From positions 1-64,000 of the forward strand of contig NZ_CP073720.1 in assembly GCF_025137375.1 (NCBI RefSeq): a stretch of DNA of 64,000 nucleotides, read 5' to 3'. Below the pieces are notes generated by a model. That model saw only the letters and a program-made list of their open reading frames with translations. It had not been told where the DNA came from and made no database searches. Below are positions 54,791-63,014 of the stretch, piece by piece. Position numbers and translations under genes: made by a program. The DNA comes from Dactylosporangium fulvum. GTDB taxonomy: Bacteria; Actinomycetota; Actinomycetes; Mycobacteriales; Micromonosporaceae. Each line of letters begins with the position of its first letter. Position 1 is the stretch's first letter.

Positions 54791-56896
54791 ATGTTCGCGA
54801 AACTGGGCACGCTCATGGACCGCCACCGGTGGCCCGTCATCGGGCTGTGGCTGGCGGTCACGGTGGCCGGCGCTGTCTTCGGGGGCGGCCTGTTCGACCG
54901 GCTCGTCGAGACGAGCACGAACCGGGCCGACAGCGAGTCCGCGGTCGCCCAGCGCCGCATCGACGAGCTGGCCCCGCAGGGCTCCATGGTCATCGCCGTC
55001 ATCGAGGGCCGTGAGGTCTACGACGGCGGCCTCAACGCGAGCGTGAGCAAGGCCGCCCAGGAGATCCGCGGGATGCCCGGGGTCAAGGAGGTCAACGACC
55101 TCTACACCGGGCCCGGCGGCCAGATCGGCGCCGACAACATGAGCACCACCGTGCGGGTCGAGCTGGACCCGAAGCTCGGCGACGCCGACCGCGAGCAACT
55201 CGAGGACAAGGTGAAGGCCCGCCTCGAGCAGATCGAGGCGCCCAGCGTGAAGGTCGGCGGCACGAAGATCGCCGAGCGCGCGTTCGCCGAGCAGTCGGTG
55301 CACGACCTGGCGATCGGCGAGAGCGTCGCGTTCGCCGCGCTGCTCGTCGCGCTCGTGCTGATCTTCGGCGGCGTCATCGCGGCCAGCCTGCCGCTCGCGG
55401 TCGCGATCGTCGGCGTGACCGGCTCGCTGCTGCTTCTGCTCGGGCTGAGTCATGTGACGAAGGTCAGCGAGTATTCACTCAACGTCGTCACGCTTCTCGG
55501 CATCGGGCTCGCCGTCGACTACTCGCTGCTGATCGTCGCCCGCTTCCGTGAGGAGCTGCTGCAACACGAGCCGACCGAAGCGCTCGTGACCGCGGTGGCC
55601 CGGTCCGGGCGTGCGGTCGCCATCTCGGGCATCGCGGTCGCGCTGACGCTCGCCGGGCTGACCGCGTTCGCCGAGCCGCTGCTCGCGGCGGTCGCGCTGG
55701 GTGGCGCCGCGGTGGTGGTGCTGGCGACGCTGGCCGCCCTCACGCTCGTGCCGGCCCTGCTCGCCGTGGCGAAGAACAAGATCAAGCCGGCGGGCGAGGG
55801 CCTGTGGAAGCCGCGCGGCGACCGGAACCTGCTGGCCCGCCTCGCCACCCGCGCGCAGAAGGCCCCCGGGCCCGTCGCCCTCGGCGTGACCATCGGCCTG
55901 CTGGTCCTGGCCGCCCCGCTGCTCGGGGCCAACTTCGCGAACTCCGACGCCCGAGCCCTGCCGCACAGCAACGAGGCCCGCCAGGCGTACGACGCGTTGC
56001 AGTCGAAGTTCAACAACAACCAGCCCGAAGACGTCGTGGTGCTCGTCGAGGCCGGCCCGGAGCGCGCCGACGTCCGCATGTTCATGAACCAGATCAACGG
56101 CGAGTTGCAGACCTACGTGTTCCGGCTCGAGGTGCGGCCCGACGTCCCGAAGGGCTACACGATCCTCGACCTGACGCCGAAGGGTGAGGTCGGCGGTGCG
56201 GAGTCCGGTGAGCTGGTCCGCAGGATCCGGGCCATGCAGACGCCGTTCGCGAAGTCCGTGACCGGGCCGACCGCCGAGGTCATCGACTACCGGCAGTCGC
56301 TGGCCGAGCGTCTGCCGCTCGCCGGGCTCGTCGTGCTGCTGGTGACCGTCGTGTTGCTGTTCGCGCTGACCGGCTCGGTGATCATCCCGCTCAAGGCCGT
56401 GCTGATGAACCTGCTGACCCTGCTCGCCACGCTGGGTGTCCTGGTCGTGGTGTTCCAGTGGGGCTGGGGACAGATTCCGCTCTTCTTCGACTCCTGGGGC
56501 GGCGTCGATCTGACCACGCCGGTGCTGCTGTTCGTGTTCATCTTCGGCCTGTCGATGGACTACGAGGTCTTCCTGCTGGCTCGGATCAAGGAGGAGTACG
56601 ACCAGCGCCCGGACACCAACCGGGCCGTGCTGCGCGGCATCACCCGATCCGGCCCCGTGGTCACCGCGGCCGCGATCTGTATCGGCATCGTGTTCCTGGG
56701 CTTCACGTTCGGCGGCCTGGTCGCCGTCAAGGAGATCGGTGTCGGCATGACGGTCGCGGTGCTGATCGACGTCACCGTCGTGCGTGGCCTGCTGCTGCCG
56801 GCGCTGATGACGATGCTGGACAGCTGGAACTGGTGGGCCCCGCCGTTCCTGCGCCGCCGCCCGGCGCCTCCCACCCGGTCGACGGTGGTTGTATAG
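54791..56896 (+). CDS. MMPL-family RND exporter
   Basis: The 701-residue protein has a first membrane segment (WPVIGLWLAVTVAGAVFGGG), a roughly 160-residue outside loop, segments 2-6, a second loop and segments 8-12, the normal MMPL arrangement. Motifs SLNVVTLLGIGLAVDYSLLI and FIFGLSMDYEVFLLARIKEEYD carry the conserved GLxxDY residues for proton flow. It may export lipids or metabolites. ATG 54791 has no clear ribosome-binding site; TTG 54779 is in frame. Confidence 0.9.
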   Translation: MFAKLGTLMDRHRWPVIGLWLAVTVAGAVFGGGLFDRLVETSTNRADSESAVAQRRIDELAPQGSMVIAVIEGREVYDGGLNASVSKAAQEIRGMPGVKEVNDLYTGPGGQIGADNMSTTVRVELDPKLGDADREQLEDKVKARLEQIEAPSVKVGGTKIAERAFAEQSVHDLAIGESVAFAALLVALVLIFGGVIAASLPLAVAIVGVTGSLLLLLGLSHVTKVSEYSLNVVTLLGIGLAVDYSLLIVARFREELLQHEPTEALVTAVARSGRAVAISGIAVALTLAGLTAFAEPLLAAVALGGAAVVVLATLAALTLVPALLAVAKNKIKPAGEGLWKPRGDRNLLARLATRAQKAPGPVALGVTIGLLVLAAPLLGANFANSDARALPHSNEARQAYDALQSKFNNNQPEDVVVLVEAGPERADVRMFMNQINGELQTYVFRLEVRPDVPKGYTILDLTPKGEVGGAESGELVRRIRAMQTPFAKSVTGPTAEVIDYRQSLAERLPLAGLVVLLVTVVLLFALTGSVIIPLKAVLMNLLTLLATLGVLVVVFQWGWGQIPLFFDSWGGVDLTTPVLLFVFIFGLSMDYEVFLLARIKEEYDQRPDTNRAVLRGITRSGPVVTAAAICIGIVFLGFTFGGLVAVKEIGVGMTVAVLIDVTVVRGLLLPALMTMLDSWNWWAPPFLRRRPAPPTRSTVVV

Positions 56897-56960
56897 ACGA
56901 TCGTCGTGGTTCCGACGCCCAGCTTCTGGGTACCAGCGCAAATAAGTACGCTTCATCAAC

Positions 56961-59900
56961 ATGTCTCCAGGTCCGGGCCATGATTCGCAGAATGCCGGGG
57001 CAAGGTTCGCCGCGACGCTGCGGGCCCGTCGCCTCGCCCGCGGACTGACCCAGGAGGAACTCGCCAGCCGGACCGGTCTGGGCGTGCGGACGCTGCGCGA
57101 ACTGGAGCGCGGCCGGGTCGCCCGTCCGCAGCGCAACACGGTGTCGCTGCTGGCCGAGGCCCTGTCACTGAGCGGCCCGGACCGCGACGACTTCGTGGCC
57201 AGCGCCGGCGGTCGGGGTGGCCCGAGCGGCGTCTCTGATCACCCGTGGGGCCGGCCCCACCCTCGGAGCATCCCGGGTCTGCCGGCGGGCGGCCCCGGCC
57301 AGATCTTTCCGGACCAGGCCCTCCCGGGCAGGGACGCCCAGGGTCGAGACACATCCGGTCAGAGCATCCCGGGCCAGGCTGTCCCGGGCAGCGGCGTGCC
57401 GAGGCGGGCCGGGCCGGTCGGCGGCGTGCAGGACCGGGCCACGCCGGGGAGCGGTGTCCCGGGACGGGCTGCTCCTGGCAGCGGCACGCGGGGCGGGGCC
57501 GCACCGGGCGATGGTGTGCGGGAGCGGACCATGCCGGGCGGCGGTGCGCCGGGCCCGGGCACATCGGACGGCGGCGCGTCGGGCCGGGCCATGCCAGGTG
57601 GTGTGCCAGAGCAGATCGTGGCAGGCGGCGTGCGGGGCCGAGCTGTCCCGGACACTGACGCGCCGAACGGCAGCGGCGTCCCGGGCGGGGAAGTCCTCGG
57701 AACGGGTGTCCTCGGCAGCGGTGGCCCTCCGACGGGTCGGGTCTCCGGGCGCGGTGTCCCCGCCCGGGCGGCTGCGGGCAGCACTGCCGGTGAGGTCACG
57801 CCGACCCTGCCCCTGCCGACCCACCCGCCCCTCGTCGGGCGTGACGCGGACGTTGCGGAGCTGCTCACGCTGCTCGGCGGCCCCTACGGCGCCGAGCTCA
57901 TCGCGCTCGTCGGGCTGGCCGGCATCGGCAAGACCGGGCTCGCCCACGCCGTGGCGCAGCGGGTCGCGGCGGCCGGTGCCACCGCCGTCTCCGTCACCAT
58001 CACCAACGTATCCCGACCCACCGACATCTTCGCCGCCGTCGCCGCGGTGTTCGGGGTCGCACGGGCTGAGGAACTCGTCGACCGGTACGCCGGCCGGCCC
58101 GCCCTCCTGGTCCTCGACGGAATCGACCGGTCGCCGAGGGCGGCGGTCGAGGCGATGCACTGGCTGCGCTCACGGGTGCCGGCGGTGCGGATCCTCGCGA
58201 CCAGCCGCCGGCCGCTCGCCGGGGAGGTGCCAGGTGCCGTCGACTGGCGCGTGGAGCCGCTCGATCTTCCCCCGCCCGGGCCGTACGCGGACCCCGCGGC
58301 CCTGCGGCGCGTGCCGTCCGTCGCGCTGTTCCTCGACCGGCTGCGCCAGGTGCGCCGCGAACCCGTCGCGGACCAGGAGGTCGGCGCGGTCGCCGAGCTG
58401 GTACGCCGGCTGGACGGGCTGCCGCTCGCGATCGAGCTCGCCGCCGCGCGGGGCCGGGTGCTGGAGCTGCCGGAGCTGCTTTCGCGGTACGGCCACCGCG
58501 TCCTCGACCTGGCGCCGACCGACGCCGGCGGCCGGCGGCTCCGTGACGCCGTCGCCGCCAGTTACCACCTGCTCGACGAGCGGGAACAGGCCGCGCTGCG
58601 CAGGCTGTCGGTGTTCCGCGGCCGGTGGTCGCTGGAGCTGGCCGAGGCGCTGCTCGACGACACCGTCGACGTCGAGGCGATCCTCGACCGGTTGGTCGGG
58701 CTGGGGCTCGTCAGCGTCAGAGGACCGGGCGACCTGCGGTTCCGGCTGCTCGACGTGGTCATGGACTTCGCCGCCGAACAGTGCGCGAACCACAGTGAGC
58801 TGCGGGACACCCGGCTGCGGCACGCCGAGGTCGTCACCCGGGTCGCGGTCCGCATCTCGGCGGAGTTCACCGGACCGGGCAGCGCGCTGGCGGTGTCGCG
58901 GCTCGACTACCTCAACAGCGACATCCGGTCGGCACTGCGGTACACCTCCGTCCGTGATCCGGCGATCGCCTTGCGCCTGGCGGGGGCGATTCCCCGGTGG
59001 TGCCGGCTGCGCGGGCGGGACGTCGAGGCGCACCGCCTGCTGCGGCGGCTGCTCGACGACCGGCGCGCGCAGGACTGCGACCCGCTCGTGCGAGCCGTCG
59101 CGCAGGTGGGTGCGGCGATGCTCGCCAGCGCGCACGGCCGCGGGGTGGTCGAGCTCTGCGCGACGGAGGCGGCGCTCGAGGTGCTGGTGGCGTGCGGCGA
59201 CACGAGCGCGGAGCTGACCGCCCGGGCGCTGCTGGCCGGCATCTGGCAGGCGGTGGGCGGCGCCGAGGAGTCGCGCCGGCACCTCGAGACCATGCTCGGG
59301 CTGGCGATCCGCACCGGACGGGTCCGGGAGATCGGGGTCGCGCAGAACAACCTGGCGTGGCACGACATCAGGACCGGTGACCTGGCGACGGCGGCACGGC
59401 GGCTCACCGCGGCCGGCCGGCGTGCGGTGGAGGCCGGCGACGCGCGGATCCGGGCACTGACCCAGGCGAACCTGGCGGAGGTGGCGCGGCTCGACGGACG
59501 GTTCGACGACGCCGTCGACCTGGGCCGGCGGGCGGCGGCCACGATCGCCGAGATCGGCGACCCGACGCACCGGGTGCGGGCGCTGGGCACGCTGGGTCAG
59601 GCACTGGCCGAGTCGGGCCGGCCCGATGACGCGGCGGACGTGCTGGTGGAGCTCGCCGAGATGCCGGGTGGCGCGGGGATGTCCGACATGATCACGGCCT
59701 ATCTGGCGGTGGGGCGCGGTGACCGTACCGCTGCCGCCCGTGCCTTCGAGTCCGCGGCGAACCTGCTGGCCGGTCGTGACGACATCCGGGACGTGCTGGA
59801 GGCGCTGACGGGGCTGGCCGCGTGCGGGGAGCCCGAGGTCCGGCGGCGCGCACTCGACGAGCTCAACGGCATCCGGGAGCGGGGCGGCCTGGCGCTGCTG

Positions 59901-59975
59901 CCGCGGGAACGGGCCTTGCTCGGCGAACGGCCGCTGCCGGAAACGGCACGGACGAAGGCCCCTGGAGCGCGTTGA
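56961..59975 (+). CDS. HTH-NTPase-TPR regulator with long repeat linker
   Basis: The 1004-residue protein starts with an XRE-type helix-turn-helix (about 14-70: RRLARGLTQEELASRTGLGV), then a Gly/Pro/Arg-rich linker (about 90-285) of degenerate PGSGVPGRAxPG units. An NB-ARC/STAND-like ATPase follows with Walker A VGLAGIGKTGLAHA (about 317) and Walker B ALLVLDGID (about 381), and then helical TPR-like repeats to the end. It resembles AfsR/LuxR-type signal ATPases. A small hairpin CCCAG/CTGGG at 56918-56930 and a GACGATCGTC palindrome lie upstream. Confidence 0.85.
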   Translation: MSPGPGHDSQNAGARFAATLRARRLARGLTQEELASRTGLGVRTLRELERGRVARPQRNTVSLLAEALSLSGPDRDDFVASAGGRGGPSGVSDHPWGRPHPRSIPGLPAGGPGQIFPDQALPGRDAQGRDTSGQSIPGQAVPGSGVPRRAGPVGGVQDRATPGSGVPGRAAPGSGTRGGAAPGDGVRERTMPGGGAPGPGTSDGGASGRAMPGGVPEQIVAGGVRGRAVPDTDAPNGSGVPGGEVLGTGVLGSGGPPTGRVSGRGVPARAAAGSTAGEVTPTLPLPTHPPLVGRDADVAELLTLLGGPYGAELIALVGLAGIGKTGLAHAVAQRVAAAGATAVSVTITNVSRPTDIFAAVAAVFGVARAEELVDRYAGRPALLVLDGIDRSPRAAVEAMHWLRSRVPAVRILATSRRPLAGEVPGAVDWRVEPLDLPPPGPYADPAALRRVPSVALFLDRLRQVRREPVADQEVGAVAELVRRLDGLPLAIELAAARGRVLELPELLSRYGHRVLDLAPTDAGGRRLRDAVAASYHLLDEREQAALRRLSVFRGRWSLELAEALLDDTVDVEAILDRLVGLGLVSVRGPGDLRFRLLDVVMDFAAEQCANHSELRDTRLRHAEVVTRVAVRISAEFTGPGSALAVSRLDYLNSDIRSALRYTSVRDPAIALRLAGAIPRWCRLRGRDVEAHRLLRRLLDDRRAQDCDPLVRAVAQVGAAMLASAHGRGVVELCATEAALEVLVACGDTSAELTARALLAGIWQAVGGAEESRRHLETMLGLAIRTGRVREIGVAQNNLAWHDIRTGDLATAARRLTAAGRRAVEAGDARIRALTQANLAEVARLDGRFDDAVDLGRRAAATIAEIGDPTHRVRALGTLGQALAESGRPDDAADVLVELAEMPGGAGMSDMITAYLAVGRGDRTAAARAFESAANLLAGRDDIRDVLEALTGLAACGEPEVRRRALDELNGIRERGGLALLPRERALLGERPLPETARTKAPGAR

Positions 59976-60005
59976 CGCCCCTCCCACCTTGCTTCGTCCG
60001 TGCCG

Positions 60006-60045
60006 GCCCCCTGCGGGGGTGCGGTGCCTCCCCGGCCGTGGAGGC
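60006..60045. terminator. Tandem hairpins after the HTH-NTPase gene
   Basis: CCCCC/GGGGG (60007-60019) and GCCTCC/GGAGGC (60026-60045) form two hairpins in the roughly 210-bp gap before the convergent MarR gene. They are reasonable terminator candidates. The gap holds nothing else I can support. Confidence 0.5.
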
Positions 60046-60186
60046 TATCCGAGTCGTTCGGGAGGTACGGACGGATATACCGGATTTATGGATCGATGGG
60101 AGTTGAAGCTGCCGGTGGTCCTGCCGGTTACTCACCCGACAACAAGTCCATTACTTATGTCGACGGACAAACCGCACGTCGCGGCG

Positions 60187-60687
60187 CTATGCGGCGGCCC
60201 GCACGTCCTGCGGCTGACCCTGCACACCCGAGGTCGCGCCCGGGCGGACCGCGTCACGAATCGTCCGCAGGCTGCTGAGCAGCTGATCGAGTGCCTCCGG
60301 TGAGAGCCTGCCGGTGAACCACTCCTCGATGAGCGCGACGTGACCGGGCAGCACCTCGTGCATCTTCGCCACGCCGGCCGGGGTCACCACGGTGAACGAG
60401 CCGCGCCGGTCGGTCGGACAGGCCCGCCGGGTGGCGAAGCCGTCGCGCTCCAGGCGGTCGACGACGCGGGTCACGCCGCTGGTCGACAGGCCGGTCTGCG
60501 CGGCGAGGTCGGTCATCCGCAGCTCGCCGCCGGGTGAGCGGGACAGTCGGACGAGCACCTCGAAGTCGACGCTGCCGAGGCCGTGCTCGGCCAGCTGGAT
60601 GTTGAGCCGCGCGTTGATTCCCGTGAAGGCCTCCACGAACAGGCCCATGGCGGTGATTCGCGGATCTTTCAGCAGCTTGTCGGTCAC
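60187..60687 (-). CDS. MarR-family regulator
   Basis: The 166-residue protein has the winged helix of MarR: ELRMTDLAAQTGLSTSGVTR, then VVDRLERDGFATRRACPTDR with the wing Asp-Arg. It is divergent from the yceI gene, with a 101-bp shared region. GTG 60687 is the start. It probably represses yceI and itself through the repeated CAAG-N6-CTTG and GAGAGT motifs between them (inference). Confidence 0.9.
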   Translation of the reverse strand: MTDKLLKDPRITAMGLFVEAFTGINARLNIQLAEHGLGSVDFEVLVRLSRSPGGELRMTDLAAQTGLSTSGVTRVVDRLERDGFATRRACPTDRRGSFTVVTPAGVAKMHEVLPGHVALIEEWFTGRLSPEALDQLLSSLRTIRDAVRPGATSGVQGQPQDVRAAA

Positions 60688-60700
60688 AAGGCGAGTCTAG

Positions 60701-60742
60701 CAAGAGAGTGCTTGACAAACGAGACTCTGCCGAGAGTATATT
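60701..60742 (+). promoter_or_regulatory. Sigma-70 type promoter of yceI with MarR-like site
   Basis: TTGACA (60712-60717) and TATATT (60737-60742) are 19 bp apart. CAAG-AGAGTG-CTTG (60701-60714) overlaps the -35 box, and repeated GAGTCT/AGACTC-like words surround it. This is a good place for MarR binding and repression. Confidence 0.7.
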
Positions 60743-60788
60743 TGCGGCGACAACCTTCTTCACCGCAGCACATTTGAGGGGACCCATC

Positions 60789-61364
60789 ATGACCGCACCC
60801 GCGAACACCCGCGAGTTCAACGGGCTCACCATCCCGACTCCGGGCAAGTTCGAGCTCGACCCGGCTCACACCCGCGTGAGCTTCGTCGCCCGCCACATGA
60901 TGGTGAGCAAGGTCCGCGGCGGCTTCACGAGTGCCAGCGGCAGCATCGTCGTGGCCGAGGACCCGCTGCAGTCGCACGTCGAGGTCAGCATCGACGCCGC
61001 CAGCATCGACACCGGGGTGGCCGACCGCGACGGCCACCTGCGCAGCCCCGACTTCCTCGACGTGGAGAAGTTCCCGGCGCTGACCTTCAAGAGCACCCGC
61101 GTGGAGAGTGCGTCCGGCAACGAGTTCAAGGTCGTCGGCGACCTGACCATCCGCGACGTGACCCGCGAGGTCGTGCTCGACGTCGAGTTCGAGGGTCACG
61201 CGAAGAGCCCGTGGGGCCAGGAGGTCATCGGCTTTGCCGCCACGACCGAGATCGACCGCGAGGAGTTCGGCATCACGTGGAACCAGGCGCTGGAGACCGG
61301 CGGCGTTCTCGTGGGCAAGAAGGTCAAGATCGAGATCGGCGCCGAAGGCGTCCGTCAGGGCTGA
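60789..61364 (+). CDS. YceI-family lipocalin-like protein
   Basis: The 191-residue beta-barrel protein has DPAHTRVSFVARHMMVSKVRG, VSIDAASIDTGVADRDGHLR, SPDFLDVEKFPALTF, and DREEFGITWNQALETGG, all typical of YceI proteins that bind isoprenoid or amide lipids. No signal peptide, so the actinobacterial cytosolic type. ATG 60789 has GAGGGG 8-13 bp upstream. Controlled from the divergent MarR promoter region. Confidence 0.92.
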   Translation: MTAPANTREFNGLTIPTPGKFELDPAHTRVSFVARHMMVSKVRGGFTSASGSIVVAEDPLQSHVEVSIDAASIDTGVADRDGHLRSPDFLDVEKFPALTFKSTRVESASGNEFKVVGDLTIRDVTREVVLDVEFEGHAKSPWGQEVIGFAATTEIDREEFGITWNQALETGGVLVGKKVKIEIGAEGVRQG

Positions 61365-61393
61365 TTCCGGTTATGCCGGAGTTCGACCGTCGT

Positions 61394-61425
61394 GCAGAGG
61401 GTGGGCGAAATCTCCCACCCTCCGC
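61394..61425 (+). terminator. Terminator-like hairpin after yceI
   Basis: GAGGGTGGG (61397-61405) pairs perfectly with CCCACCCTC (61414-61422) around an 8-base loop, with GC pairs continuing outward. No U-tract. It lies 33 bp after the yceI stop. Confidence 0.75.
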
Positions 61426-61532
61426 AAGGTCGCGCTTACCCTCGGCTGCATTGGCGTCCGTTTTGTCCCTAGCGGTACACCCGGCCCACTCCTAACGTGG
61501 AGGGTCCAAGAGGGGCAGCGGTTGGGGACAGC

Positions 61533-63008
61533 ATGGGCCAGGACGTCACACGGGGAGCATTCTCGCGTGCGGACCGCGCTCGATATCGGCAGAAGGTGCG
61601 CCGCTGTCTCGACGTCTTCGCCCTCATGCTCAACGACTTCCGGTTCGACTCCGACCGGCCGATGACGGGTCTCGAGATCGAGCTCAACCTCATCGACCCC
61701 GGCGCCCAACCGGCGATGCGCAACGCCGAGGTGCTCGCGGATCTCGCCGATCCGTCGTTCCAGACCGAGCTCGGCCAGTTCAACCTGGAGATCAACGTCG
61801 CGCCGAGGGTCATCGAGGGTGATGGGCTCGACGTGTACGAGCGGGAGGTCCTCGCCAGCCTCGTCCACGCCGACGAGCGTGCCCGCAAGTCCGACGCCCA
61901 GCTGGTGCTGATCGGCATCCTGCCCACCCTGCGGCAGGAGCACGCGGTGCTCGACAACCTGTCGAACAATCCGCGATACCGGCTGCTCAACGAGCAGATC
62001 ATCAACGCGCGCGGCGAGGACATCACGCTCGACATCCGCGGGCAGGAGCGGCTGCAGGCGCAGTCCGACTCGATCGCCGCCGAGTCGGCGTGCACAAGCG
62101 TCCAGTTCCACCTCCAGGTGGCCCCCGAGGACTTCGCCCTGCACTGGAACGCCTCGCAGGCCATCGCCGGTATGCAGGTGGCGGTGGGGGCGAACTCGCC
62201 GTACCTCTTCGGGAAGCGACTCTGGGCGGAGACCCGCATCGCACTGTTCGAGCAGGCCACCGACACCCGGCCCGAGGAGCTCAAGGCACAGGGCGTGCGG
62301 CCCCGGGTGTGGTTCGGCGAGCGGTGGATCACGTCGATCTTCGACCTGTTCGAGGAGAACGTTCGGTACTTCCCGCCGCTGCTGCCGATCACCGACGACG
62401 AGGACCCGGTGGCGGTGCTCGAGGCCGGCGGCGTGCCGCACCTCGGTGAGCTGCGGCTGCACAACGGCACCATCTACCGCTGGAACCGGCCGATCTACGA
62501 CATCATGAACGGCCGCCCTCACCTACGTGTGGAAAACCGGGTGCTGCCCGCCGGACCGACGGTGGTCGACCAGCTGGCCAACGCCGCGTTCTACTTCGGG
62601 CTCGTCGGCGAACTGGTCCAGCACGACCGGCCGATCTGGACGCAGCTGCCGTTCTCCTCCGCCGAGGAGAACTTCCACACCGCCGCCCGGGAGGGCCTCG
62701 ATGCGCGCCTGTGGTGGCCGGGCCTCGGTGAGGTACGCGCCGGTGAACTGGTCCTCGACGAGATGCTCCCGATGGCGTCGGCCGGCCTGGACCGCTTCGG
62801 TGTGCAGCCGGCGACCCGCGACCGGCTGCTGGGCGTCATCGAAGGACGCTGCCGCACCGGCCACAACGGCGCCGCCTGGCAGACCGAGGTGGTGCGCGAC
62901 CTCCAGGAGCGGCACCATCTCGACCGGACGTCGGCCCTGCGGCAGATGCTGCTGCGCTACAGCGAAGGCCTGCACGCCAACGAGCCGGTCCACACCTGGC
63001 CCGTGTAG
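61533..63008 (+). CDS. Glutamate-cysteine ligase family protein
   Basis: The 491-residue protein belongs to the GCS2-like ATP-dependent ligases: GLEIELNLIDPGAQP, FQTELGQFNLEINVAP, HLQVAPEDFALHWNASQ, and HNGTIYRWNRPIYD with VENRVLPAGPTVVDQ. Such genes are common in actinobacteria, which mostly do not make glutathione; the product might instead serve gamma-glutamylcysteine for ergothioneine or be unrelated. ATG 61533 is the best start; the frame is open to 61497. Confidence 0.85.
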   Translation: MGQDVTRGAFSRADRARYRQKVRRCLDVFALMLNDFRFDSDRPMTGLEIELNLIDPGAQPAMRNAEVLADLADPSFQTELGQFNLEINVAPRVIEGDGLDVYEREVLASLVHADERARKSDAQLVLIGILPTLRQEHAVLDNLSNNPRYRLLNEQIINARGEDITLDIRGQERLQAQSDSIAAESACTSVQFHLQVAPEDFALHWNASQAIAGMQVAVGANSPYLFGKRLWAETRIALFEQATDTRPEELKAQGVRPRVWFGERWITSIFDLFEENVRYFPPLLPITDDEDPVAVLEAGGVPHLGELRLHNGTIYRWNRPIYDIMNGRPHLRVENRVLPAGPTVVDQLANAAFYFGLVGELVQHDRPIWTQLPFSSAEENFHTAAREGLDARLWWPGLGEVRAGELVLDEMLPMASAGLDRFGVQPATRDRLLGVIEGRCRTGHNGAAWQTEVVRDLQERHHLDRTSALRQMLLRYSEGLHANEPVHTWPV

Positions 63009-63014
63009 GGTTCG

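Noticed and set aside
56896..56905. Third TetR operator (GACGATCGTC) after the MMPL gene
   Set aside because: Only the inner 8 bases match AACGATCGTT and no nearby gene of the pathway starts here; could be chance.
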